Part shown: piece after piece, positions 1 through 7,284 of the stretch
Position numbering within the stretch: position 1 is the first letter of the stretch
How the letters are laid out: each line of letters opens with the position of its first letter
NCBI RefSeq assembly: GCF_041537905.1
Contig: NZ_JBGRUO010000013.1
Coordinates: forward strand, 71,744 to 135,743
Length of the DNA: 64,000 nt
DNA from: Ruegeria_C sp041537905
GTDB lineage: Bacteria; Pseudomonadota; Alphaproteobacteria; Rhodobacterales; Rhodobacteraceae
Direction of reading: 5' to 3'
Notes under the pieces: model-generated
The model's database searches: none
What the model was told of the DNA's origin: nothing
What the model saw: the letters and a program-made list of their open reading frames with translations, nothing else
Made by a program: the position numbers and the translations under genes

Positions 1-480
1 AAGTGGTACAAGACTGAAAGCGCCGGGCCGCTGCTGATCAATGCGCGCGCTGAGACCATCGCCGAAAAGCCCGCCTTCCGCGAGGCCTGCCGGGCACGGC
101 GCTGCATCCTGATCGCAACCGGCTTCTATGAATGGACCAAGACGGCGGAAGGCGCGCGTCTGCCCTGGTATATCCAGCGCCGCGATGAAGGTGCGATTGC
201 GTTTGCGGGTATCTGGCAGGACTGGGGGCCGGAGGCGGATCAGCAGGCCACTTGTGCCATTGTCACCACGCCAGCAAACCGGCACATGGCAGAGATACAT
301 CACCGGATGCCGCTGATCCTTGAACCGGATGACTGGCCGCTCTGGTTGGGTGAGGCGGGCCATGGCGCGGCGCGCCTGATGCGACCGGGCGCTGATGAGG
401 TGCTGAGCTACCACCGGGTCGCTCGGGCGGTGAACTCGAACCGGGCCAGTGGGGCAGAACTGGTCATGCCGGTGGCCTAA
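1..480 (+). CDS. SRAP-family (YedK/HMCES-like) protein, 5' end outside window
   Basis: The reading frame is open from base 1 and ends at TAA 478-480, so the N-terminus, including the catalytic Cys2 expected for this family, lies outside the window. Visible SRAP landmarks are NARAET, the GFYEW motif and a histidine in HHRMP. In characterised members these contact single-stranded DNA or form the active site that crosslinks to abasic sites. The family protects abasic sites in ssDNA by forming a DNA-protein crosslink. The call rests on the motifs; the gene is not linked functionally to its neighbours. Confidence 0.88.
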   Translation, partial: KWYKTESAGPLLINARAETIAEKPAFREACRARRCILIATGFYEWTKTAEGARLPWYIQRRDEGAIAFAGIWQDWGPEADQQATCAIVTTPANRHMAEIHHRMPLILEPDDWPLWLGEAGHGAARLMRPGADEVLSYHRVARAVNSNRASGAELVMPVA

Positions 481-659
481 CCCGGTGGAGTGCTGATTGC
501 CGGGTGATATTATGGCCAAAGGCTAACACTCGATCAAAGAAGCATTGTGATGGAAATGCGCGCCGCCCATGTCTATCCGGCCGGTGCGCCGCGGTTTTTT
601 TTGCTTCTGGCCGGTTCGCAGCCCACTTCTTGGGCGCTGTTAACAAAGGTTAATTCCGA

Positions 660-950
660 ATGCAGGCGTTCCTCGCGCTGCTGGAGGACGACCCCAAAGC
701 CGCTCTAGTGGACTATATCGGGGCGGTTCCCGAAGGCGTCGAGATCAAAGTGGTGCGCGATACCGATCGGGTCAAATATCTGCAAATCCCGGCAGCCCCG
801 GTTCAGGACGAGATCACTGATCTGGACCTGCTGGAGGCTCAGGGCGGATCAACGCCGGTCTGCATCTCCATGGCCTCGCTGGTCATCAGCGCGACCGTCA
901 CCATAAGCGTTGGAGCGTCCGTCTCCATTTCGATAGCCACCGAGGGCTAG
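660..950 (+). CDS. Proteusin-like (NHLP-leader) RiPP precursor peptide, N-terminus shortened
   Basis: A 96-residue peptide. Residues about 4-50 match the nitrile-hydratase-alpha-like leader (LLEDDPKAAL, PEGVEIKVVRDTD, IPAAP). A double-glycine junction follows (LEAQGGST, Gly62-Gly63), then a 33-residue hydrophobic core with one Cys (Cys68) and 12 Ser/Thr, partly alternating with Val/Ile. Two paralogues lie at 55.3-56.0 kb and share GGST-x-VC. Compared with them, this copy lacks about 20 N-terminal residues; a stop at 651-653 closes the frame just upstream. Similar residues (LTKV..SE) are readable in another frame at 640-660, so the gene may carry a small frameshift. ATG 660 has only a weak AAAGG site. 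No maturation enzyme is adjacent. Confidence 0.62.
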   Translation: MQAFLALLEDDPKAALVDYIGAVPEGVEIKVVRDTDRVKYLQIPAAPVQDEITDLDLLEAQGGSTPVCISMASLVISATVTISVGASVSISIATEG

Positions 951-1061
951 ATCACGCGGCGAAGCTTTGCCCGTTCCGGGAAACAATGCCGGAGCGCGGC
1001 TTGGCGACCTATTGGACCGCATGGACTTTCTATCCGATGGCAGGCGCGCTAAAGCCCTTGT

Positions 1062-2132
1062 ATGGCACTCGAATTTTCAACGCTCGCCGATGTTCATGCG
1101 CATGGTTTCGACACTGTGATCGACGTGCGCAGCCCGGCGGAATTTGCCGAAGATCACATTCCCGGCGCCATCAATCTGCCGGTCCTTGACAATGAGGAAC
1201 GCGCGAGGGTGGGCACGATATATGTGCAGGAAAGCCCGTTTCTGGCGCGCAAACTCGGCGCAGCTCTGGTGTTCCGCAATGCGGCCAATCACATCGAACA
1301 TCACCTCCGCCATCACGAGGGCGGCTGGCGGCCTCTGGTCTATTGCTGGCGAGGCGGGCAACGGTCGGGCTCGTTTGCCTGGATGCTGCAGCAGATCGGC
1401 TGGCGGGCGCAGATGGTTTCGGGTGGCTATCGCAGCTATCGGCGGCTGGTGAAGCGGTACCTCTATGACGAACCGCTGCCTCATCGTCTGGTTTTGCTTG
1501 ATGGTGAAACAGGTAGTGCCAAGACTGAACTCTTGCGTGTGCTTCAAGCAAACGGTGTTCAGGTGCTGGACCTCGAAGCGCTGGCCAATCACCGCGGCTC
1601 GCTTCTGGGCGCACGGCCTGGCGGACAGCCCAGCCAAAAGGCGTTCGAAGGGGCGCTCGCCCGAGCATTATGCGCACTGGATCCGCGCGAACCCACGGTA
1701 GTCGAGGCGGAATCCAGCAAAGTAGGCGCACGCATCCTGCCTCCGGCACTTTGGAACGCCATGAAACTAGCCCGGCGGATTAAGATCATCGCACCACTTG
1801 AAGCGCGTTGCGAATACTTGGTGCAGGCTTACGACGATGTTCTCTCAAACCATGATCAGCTAATGTCGCGCTTGGACATGCTCCGGCGTATCCGAGGGCA
1901 TGATACCGTTGATAACTGGGCGGCACTAAGTCTTGCGGGCCAGAAATATGAGCTGACGCGTGCTCTGATCACGGAGCATTATGATCCAGCCTATTTCAAG
2001 TCGAGTAAGGCGCCGGTGGCACTGGTTCGAATGGAGCGGTTAGACGAGACTGGACTTGATAAGGCTGCCGCGCGCATCGAATGGTTGATCAATCACTTCA
2101 TCAGCCTTAGGCCCAGCCGCTCTGTCAGATAA
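1062..2132 (+). CDS. mnmH: tRNA 2-selenouridine synthase
   Basis: 356 aa, the usual length for MnmH/SelU (YbbB). The N-terminal rhodanese domain carries the active-site loop CWRGGQRSG (Cys95). The C-terminal P-loop domain has a Walker A-like GETGSAKTE at about 148-156. The enzyme replaces sulfur with selenium at the wobble 2-thiouridine of some tRNAs, using selenophosphate made by SelD. Its stop lies inside the convergent selD gene, with a 40-nt overlap of the two 3' ends. The pairing with selD suggests that selenium here serves at least tRNA modification; selA and selB are not in the window. Confidence 0.95.
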   Translation: MALEFSTLADVHAHGFDTVIDVRSPAEFAEDHIPGAINLPVLDNEERARVGTIYVQESPFLARKLGAALVFRNAANHIEHHLRHHEGGWRPLVYCWRGGQRSGSFAWMLQQIGWRAQMVSGGYRSYRRLVKRYLYDEPLPHRLVLLDGETGSAKTELLRVLQANGVQVLDLEALANHRGSLLGARPGGQPSQKAFEGALARALCALDPREPTVVEAESSKVGARILPPALWNAMKLARRIKIIAPLEARCEYLVQAYDDVLSNHDQLMSRLDMLRRIRGHDTVDNWAALSLAGQKYELTRALITEHYDPAYFKSSKAPVALVRMERLDETGLDKAAARIEWLINHFISLRPSRSVR

Positions 2133-4246
2133 CCGATAAGCGCCGCGTCATAGTCCGCGCTTTGCAAACGGGAGAGGACGTCCTCGGCGATTTCGGGTGC
2201 GATGGCGGCGAGCAAGCCACCGGCGGTTTGCGGATCATAGAGCAGGGCGGCTTTGCCGCCCTCTGGCAATTCAGGGGTCAGCGCTCGGTTGTCGATGAAC
2301 AGGGTCGAGCGGGTGCCATTGCTGGCCAATGACTCGGCGCCCGGCATGGTTGGCACCGCCTGCAGGTCAAGCGTGGCACCGGTGCCCGACATCTCGCACA
2401 TACCGCTGAGATGTCCGGCCAATCCGAAACCGGTCACATCGGTCATGGCATGTGCCTCGCGCAGAATCTCCGATGCGCGTTGCTGCGATTGTTGCATCAG
2501 GCGATAGGCCTCAGAGACGTGTTCTCCACGAGCCTCTCCGGCCATCTCAGCGGCAAGGATCACGCCGCTGCCGATGGGTTTGGTCAGGATCAGGGCATCG
2601 CCGGGCTGCCCGCCCGCCAGCGTGATCGGGTCGCGCTCGCACAGGCCGGTCAGGGTGAAGCCGATGGTCATCTCATCCCCCATCGAGGTGTGGCCGCCGA
2701 CAATCTCGGCCCCGGCTTCGCGCAACACTTCCTGAGCGGTCTGCATGATCTCGGCCACGGTGCGGCGCTGCAATTCATTCGACAGGCGGGGCAGGATCAG
2801 GGTTGCGGTTGCGGCTTGTGGCGTGCCGCCCATCGCCCAGATATCCCCCAGCGCATGATGGGCCGCAATCCGCGCCATCAGGACCGGGTCCAGGGTAATG
2901 CCCCGCAGGTGATCGGTTGTCAGGACCTGCCGGGTGACTCCCGTATGGAGCAAGGCGGCGTCATCACCGGGCAGGGGCGTGATGTCGGAGCGATCCTGCG
3001 GGGCGGGCAAGCTGTCACGCAGGGCAAGCCGTCCTACCTTGGCACCGCAGCCACCGCAAAGCGGTTTGCCGCCAAGCGCCTCATCCATCCCGTCGGCATG
3101 ATGGCGAGGCAGAACGGGTGCCTTCATCTTGGGAAGCTCCCGGAACCGGTTCATGAAGCTCTGGTCGATGTGATCCTTCCAGCGCCACATGAGAGGCCCG
3201 CTCAGCACCTTGCCGAACCGCTCTCCCAACGCGGAGCGCGCGCCCAGCGAAATCAGTTTCAGATAATCGTTCTGCGGCTGATACCGGCGCATCTGCCCGG
3301 CCCCAAGTGCCGCGCGCAGGTTCTGGTAGAGCACGGGCGCCTCGCGCACCGCATAAACGCCGGCCTTGGGGCGCGGATCGTGGCTGAGATGGGCGCAATC
3401 GCCTGCGGCAAACACCGCCGGGTCGCTGCTTTGCAGATAGTCGTTCACCGTGACAAAGCCATCGTCCAGATTCAGCCCTGTCTGCGCCATCCAGCCATAG
3501 GCGCGCGCGCCAGCGGCTCCTGTGATGAAATCAGCCTCAAGCTTTGTGCCATCGGAGAAGAGCAAATGATCCGAATGCAGCGAGGCGATTTCGGCCTGTT
3601 CGATCAGTTGCACATCAAGACCCGCCAAGGCCTGCCGTAGCCGCTGTGCAGCGCGATCGCCAAGCGCGGAAAGCGCTGTGGCGCTGTCGATGATGCTGAC
3701 CGTGGCATCGCGCCCACGATGGCGCAGCGCATGCGCCATCGCCATGGCCAGTTCGGCACCGGCAACGCCACCGCCGATCACGGCCACGCGAGCCGGTCCC
3801 GGTCGGGCCAGATAATCGGCCCAGCTCTGCGCGAACGGGCCAAGCGGTTTGGCAGGGATCGCGTGATCAGCAAAGCCCGGCAGCGCAGGCATGTCCGAGG
3901 TGATGCCCACATTGATGGAGGCCACATCATAGGCAATGGGCGGCCGCCCCGGCACATGGATTTCGCGGCGCTGAGGGTCGAGTCCCTCGACCTTGCCAAT
4001 GATCACGCGCGCCCCGGCAAAGCGGGACAGCCGCACCAGATCGATGTCCAGATCGTCCCGATCATAATGCCCGGCGACAAAGCCGGGCAACATGCCTGAA
4101 TAAGGCGCGGTCGGGCCGGGATTGATGACAGTGACCCGTGCCCCGGCCAAGGGGGCCATCCCCCATTTGCGCAGGACCAGCGCATGCGTGTGACCGCCCC
4201 CGATCAGAACCAGATCGCGGGTCAGCGGCAGGGGAGATGCGTGCAT
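2093..4246 (-). CDS. selD: NADH-dehydrogenase-like oxidoreductase fused to selenophosphate synthase
   Basis: 717 aa with two domains. Residues about 1-365 are a pyridine-nucleotide/FAD oxidoreductase: an N-terminal GGGHTH dinucleotide-binding start, VAVIGGGVAGAELA in the middle and AAGDCAH near the end. Residues about 390-717 are SelD. The catalytic loop is CGGCGAK, with Cys400 and Lys403 at the positions of E. coli Cys17 and Lys20; the second loop cysteine of E. coli SelD is Ala here. DDAAL and TDVTGFGLAGHL are further SelD motifs. The SelD half makes selenophosphate from selenide and ATP. The oxidoreductase half, a known fusion partner, may supply reduced selenium (inference). Confidence 0.94.
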   Translation of the reverse strand: MHASPLPLTRDLVLIGGGHTHALVLRKWGMAPLAGARVTVINPGPTAPYSGMLPGFVAGHYDRDDLDIDLVRLSRFAGARVIIGKVEGLDPQRREIHVPGRPPIAYDVASINVGITSDMPALPGFADHAIPAKPLGPFAQSWADYLARPGPARVAVIGGGVAGAELAMAMAHALRHRGRDATVSIIDSATALSALGDRAAQRLRQALAGLDVQLIEQAEIASLHSDHLLFSDGTKLEADFITGAAGARAYGWMAQTGLNLDDGFVTVNDYLQSSDPAVFAAGDCAHLSHDPRPKAGVYAVREAPVLYQNLRAALGAGQMRRYQPQNDYLKLISLGARSALGERFGKVLSGPLMWRWKDHIDQSFMNRFRELPKMKAPVLPRHHADGMDEALGGKPLCGGCGAKVGRLALRDSLPAPQDRSDITPLPGDDAALLHTGVTRQVLTTDHLRGITLDPVLMARIAAHHALGDIWAMGGTPQAATATLILPRLSNELQRRTVAEIMQTAQEVLREAGAEIVGGHTSMGDEMTIGFTLTGLCERDPITLAGGQPGDALILTKPIGSGVILAAEMAGEARGEHVSEAYRLMQQSQQRASEILREAHAMTDVTGFGLAGHLSGMCEMSGTGATLDLQAVPTMPGAESLASNGTRSTLFIDNRALTPELPEGGKAALLYDPQTAGGLLAAIAPEIAEDVLSRLQSADYDAALIGYLTERLGLRLMK

Positions 4247-4255
4247 CTTGTCAGA

Positions 4256-4639
4256 TCATCGCGGCATGTCCGCCGCGTCCTCATCTTCTTCGATATCGTG
4301 GGTCGCCCAGACACCGTCATCACCCGCATCGGGCAGCGACTCGGGCGTCTCATGACGATGGATATGCCATTTCGCAATGAAATGCGCGCTGACCGGTGCC
4401 GTGATGAATAAAAACAGCGTGATCAGCAACTCGTGCAACGACAGGTGATGTTCGATGAAGATCGAGTGCAGGATCGACGCGATCAGCACGCCGCCCACGC
4501 CCAAGGTCGTGGCTTTGGTGGGTGCGTGCATGCGCGACATCGGATCGCTGAGCTTCAGCAAGCCGAACGAGCCGACAAAACCGAAAATGCCCGACACGAT
4601 CAGGAAGAAGGAAATCAGGAGCTCGCCTGCAAATGCCAT
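4256..4639 (-). CDS. mnhG: Mrp/Mnh Na+/H+ antiporter subunit G
   Basis: 127 aa with three membrane segments and the MnhG signature region LSDPMSRMHAPTKATTLGVGG. The start is placed at ATG 4639 (MAFAGELL). An upstream ATG at 4690 would add 17 non-hydrophobic residues lying inside mnhF. The gene is the last of the six-gene antiporter operon and follows mnhF by 7 nt. The C-terminus is acidic (about 20 Asp/Glu-rich residues) and probably cytoplasmic. The product is a small subunit of a multi-subunit cation/proton antiporter in the inner membrane. Confidence 0.92.
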   Translation of the reverse strand: MAFAGELLISFFLIVSGIFGFVGSFGLLKLSDPMSRMHAPTKATTLGVGGVLIASILHSIFIEHHLSLHELLITLFLFITAPVSAHFIAKWHIHRHETPESLPDAGDDGVWATHDIEEDEDAADMPR

Positions 4640-4646
4640 GCCAGCC

Positions 4647-4916
4647 TCACTCGATGATATTGCCGCGCAGCATGAAGCGCGCATAGGCAACGGTTGAAAC
4701 GAACCCGAGCATGGCGATGATCATCGCCGCCTCGAAAAAGATCTCGGACGAGATGCTGACACCGTAGAGGATGAGCAGGGCGATGGTGTTGATCACCATC
4801 GTGTCCAGTGCCAGAACCCGCACGCCAACGCCGTCCGAGGTCAGGATGCGCCAGAGATTCATCATCAGCGCGACACCGAAACAGGCGAAGGCGAAGTAGA
4901 TGGCATATGTGATCAT
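4647..4916 (-). CDS. mnhF: Mrp/Mnh Na+/H+ antiporter subunit F
   Basis: 89 aa and almost entirely membrane-embedded (three hydrophobic helices), with the family-typical segment GVRVLALDTMVINTIAL. The start overlaps the mnhE stop by 4 nt, so translation is probably coupled. It is required for assembly of Mrp complexes in characterised systems. Confidence 0.93.
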   Translation of the reverse strand: MITYAIYFAFACFGVALMMNLWRILTSDGVGVRVLALDTMVINTIALLILYGVSISSEIFFEAAMIIAMLGFVSTVAYARFMLRGNIIE

Positions 4917-5410
4917 TCGAAAATCTCCTTCAGGCGCCGTTCATAGCGTTGCTTGATCTCGTCGCGCACCGCTTCGGGGTCATCGGTATCCAGGCAATGC
5001 ACCAGCAGGCTGTGCCCCTTGGCCGACAGGTCCGCGCTGAGCGTGCCGGGGGTCATCGTGATAGTGCCCGCCAATACGGCGATTGCCTCGGGCGAACGCA
5101 ATTCGAGCGGGATGCGGACCCATGCCGGGTTGCGCGCAGCGTCAGGCTTGAACAGCACGATCCGCGCCACGGCGATATTGGCGATGACGATGTCATAGAG
5201 CACAACGAGGATGTATTCGATCACCATCGGGATATTGCGCAGCTTGGGGCGGTTGGGCCAATAGGGCATGGTCACGACGGGGATCACGATGCCCAGAAAG
5301 AGCCCGAACAGCAGCGAATTGAGCGAGATGCCATTGACCAGAAGCTGCCAGACCAGCGTCAGCAGCAGGGTCAGATGAGGGTGCGGAAAAATGCGACGCA
5401 GCAGTCTCAT
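4913..5410 (-). CDS. mnhE: Mrp/Mnh Na+/H+ antiporter subunit E
   Basis: 165 aa with two N-terminal membrane helices followed by a soluble domain containing ITMTPGTLSADL and a central VRIPLELRSPEAI, both characteristic of MnhE. It overlaps mnhD by 4 nt and mnhF by 4 nt. The soluble part is expected on the cytoplasmic side. It is a structural subunit of the antiporter. Confidence 0.93.
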   Translation of the reverse strand: MRLLRRIFPHPHLTLLLTLVWQLLVNGISLNSLLFGLFLGIVIPVVTMPYWPNRPKLRNIPMVIEYILVVLYDIVIANIAVARIVLFKPDAARNPAWVRIPLELRSPEAIAVLAGTITMTPGTLSADLSAKGHSLLVHCLDTDDPEAVRDEIKQRYERRLKEIFE

Positions 5411-6942
5411 TGCTCCGCTCCTTTCAGGACCGCGTCGATATAGCGGTCCGGGTTGAACAGTTGCTCTGCGGTTTCGCCTGCAAACTCGGTGGCCGGACCG
5501 GCAAAGATCGTCAGCGCGATCAACCCGGTCAATAGCGCGAATGTGGCGGCAAAGGATAGACCCGGAGAGGGTTCCGGGGCAGTGTCGATCTCAGCCTGCC
5601 CGTCGTCCTCGGCTTGTGGCACAACCGCATGGCTTTTCCAGAAGATCAGCGACCCGGCGCGAGCCAGACCCACAATGGTAACGAAAGACCCGATCAGGAT
5701 GATTGCCCAGATCGCCACGCGCTCGGGTGCGGGCCAGGAAACCTGAAGCACCAGCAGCTTGCCGATGAAGCCTGACAGGGGCGGCATCCCGGCCAGCGCG
5801 ATGGCACCCACAAAGAACAGGCTGGCGATGATCCCGGCTTGCGGCATCGGCGTGCGAGGGACGATGTCCGGGCCGCGTCGTTCCATCACCATGTCGGCCA
5901 CCAGGAACATCAGCGCGGTCGCAAAGGTCGAATGCACCATGTAGTAGAGCGCCGCAGTCGTGGATTCAGGTGTAAAGAGCCCCACCGCAATCAGCAACGT
6001 GCCCATGGAACTGATCGCGGCAAAGGCCACCAGCCGCCCGATATCGCGTGATCCCAGAATGCCGATGGCGCCAGCGGCGAGCGTCAGCATGGCGGCAGGC
6101 AGCAGCCACTCTCCGACAAGCCCCTGGGTCACGGCCACCTCTGGTCCAAACACCAGCGTATACATGCGCAGGATCGAATAGGCGCCCACCTTGGTCATGA
6201 TCGCAAAGAGGGCGGCAATCGGCAGCGGTGCGTTGGCATAGCTGAGCGGCAGCCAGAAATGCAGCGGCAGAAGGGCCGCCTTGACCGCAAAGACCAACAG
6301 CAGCAGCACCGCGCCGACCCGCAGCAGCGCGGTGTCGTCAGGCGGCATCTCGGCCACGCGCACCGCCAGATCGGCCATGTTCAGGGTCCCGGTCACGGCA
6401 TAAAGCGTGCCGAGCGCAAAGAGGAACAGGGTAGAGCCGAGCAGGTTATAGACCACGTATTGCACACCCGCGCGCAACCGGCGTGTGCCGCCCGCATGGG
6501 TCATCAGGCCATAGGACGCGATCAGCAGTACTTCGAAGAATACGAACAGGTTAAAGGCATCGCCGGTCAGGAACGCGCCGATCACGCCCATGAGCTGGAA
6601 ATGAAACAGCGCGTGGAAATGCTTGCCGCGCGCGTCCCAGCCCGAGCCGATGGCGTAAAGCACGATCGGCAGGGCCAGCACCGAGGTCAGCAGCACCATC
6701 AGCGCCGATAGTCGGTCCAGCACCAGCACGATACCAAAGGGCGCGGGCCAGTCGCCCAGCTCATATGTCTGGATCTCACCACCCAACGTCTGGCCCATCA
6801 GGGCAAAGGAAATGCCTAGCAGCAGAACGGTGGCGGCCACCGAAAACACCCGCTGCAGGTCCAGATGGTGGCGAATGACCATGATGATGAAAGGGGCCAG
6901 AATCGCCGGAAGAACGACGGGCGCAATGATCAGGTGGTTCAT
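5407..6942 (-). CDS. mnhD: Mrp/Mnh Na+/H+ antiporter subunit D
   Basis: 511 aa, NuoL/M/N-like proton-translocating subunit with about 14 membrane helices. Typical stretches are FEVLLIASYGLM, the lysine-containing FAVKAALLPLHFWLP and GIPPLSGF-like AGMPPLSGFIGK. Conserved Glu and Lys in these helices form the proton path in the related complex I subunits. It overlaps mnhC by 4 nt and mnhE by 4 nt. Confidence 0.95.
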   Translation of the reverse strand: MNHLIIAPVVLPAILAPFIIMVIRHHLDLQRVFSVAATVLLLGISFALMGQTLGGEIQTYELGDWPAPFGIVLVLDRLSALMVLLTSVLALPIVLYAIGSGWDARGKHFHALFHFQLMGVIGAFLTGDAFNLFVFFEVLLIASYGLMTHAGGTRRLRAGVQYVVYNLLGSTLFLFALGTLYAVTGTLNMADLAVRVAEMPPDDTALLRVGAVLLLLVFAVKAALLPLHFWLPLSYANAPLPIAALFAIMTKVGAYSILRMYTLVFGPEVAVTQGLVGEWLLPAAMLTLAAGAIGILGSRDIGRLVAFAAISSMGTLLIAVGLFTPESTTAALYYMVHSTFATALMFLVADMVMERRGPDIVPRTPMPQAGIIASLFFVGAIALAGMPPLSGFIGKLLVLQVSWPAPERVAIWAIILIGSFVTIVGLARAGSLIFWKSHAVVPQAEDDGQAEIDTAPEPSPGLSFAATFALLTGLIALTIFAGPATEFAGETAEQLFNPDRYIDAVLKGAEQ

Positions 6943-7283
6943 GCGTCGTCTCCCGGCTCTTCGGTCAGGTCGATCCGGTCGTTCCGGGAGGACAGGTAGG
7001 CGCTGAGCGCCAGCATCACGATCACCGCGGTCATCCCGAACGAGATCACGATGGCCGTCAGCACCAGCGCCTGCGGCAGGGGGTCGGTATAGGGGACCTC
7101 GGCATATTTGTTCAGGATCGGAGGCTGGTTTATTGCCAGCCGCCCGCTGGCAAAGAGAAACACATTCACCGCATAAGTCAGTTGCGACAGGCCCAGGATC
7201 ACCGGAAAGGTACGCTTGCGCATGATCAGATAGATACCGGATGCCGTCAGGACACCCACCGCTGTGGCAAGAAGGAGTTCCAT
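6939..7283 (-). CDS. mnhC: Mrp/Mnh Na+/H+ antiporter subunit C
   Basis: 114 aa, NuoK-like, three membrane helices. It starts MELLLATAVGVLTASGIYLIM and carries the signature DPLPQALVLTAIVISFG. It lies 1 nt downstream of mnhA and overlaps mnhD by 4 nt. It belongs to the membrane core of the antiporter. Confidence 0.94.
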   Translation of the reverse strand: MELLLATAVGVLTASGIYLIMRKRTFPVILGLSQLTYAVNVFLFASGRLAINQPPILNKYAEVPYTDPLPQALVLTAIVISFGMTAVIVMLALSAYLSSRNDRIDLTEEPGDDA

Positions 7284-7284
7284 G

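Noticed and set aside
570..605. T-run after a GC-rich stretch as a terminator behind the SRAP gene
   Set aside because: The bases before the T8 tract do not form a convincing inverted stem.
2411..3640. Plus-strand open frame of 409 codons opposite selD
   Set aside because: Antisense shadow of the selD coding sequence with no domain or ribosome site.
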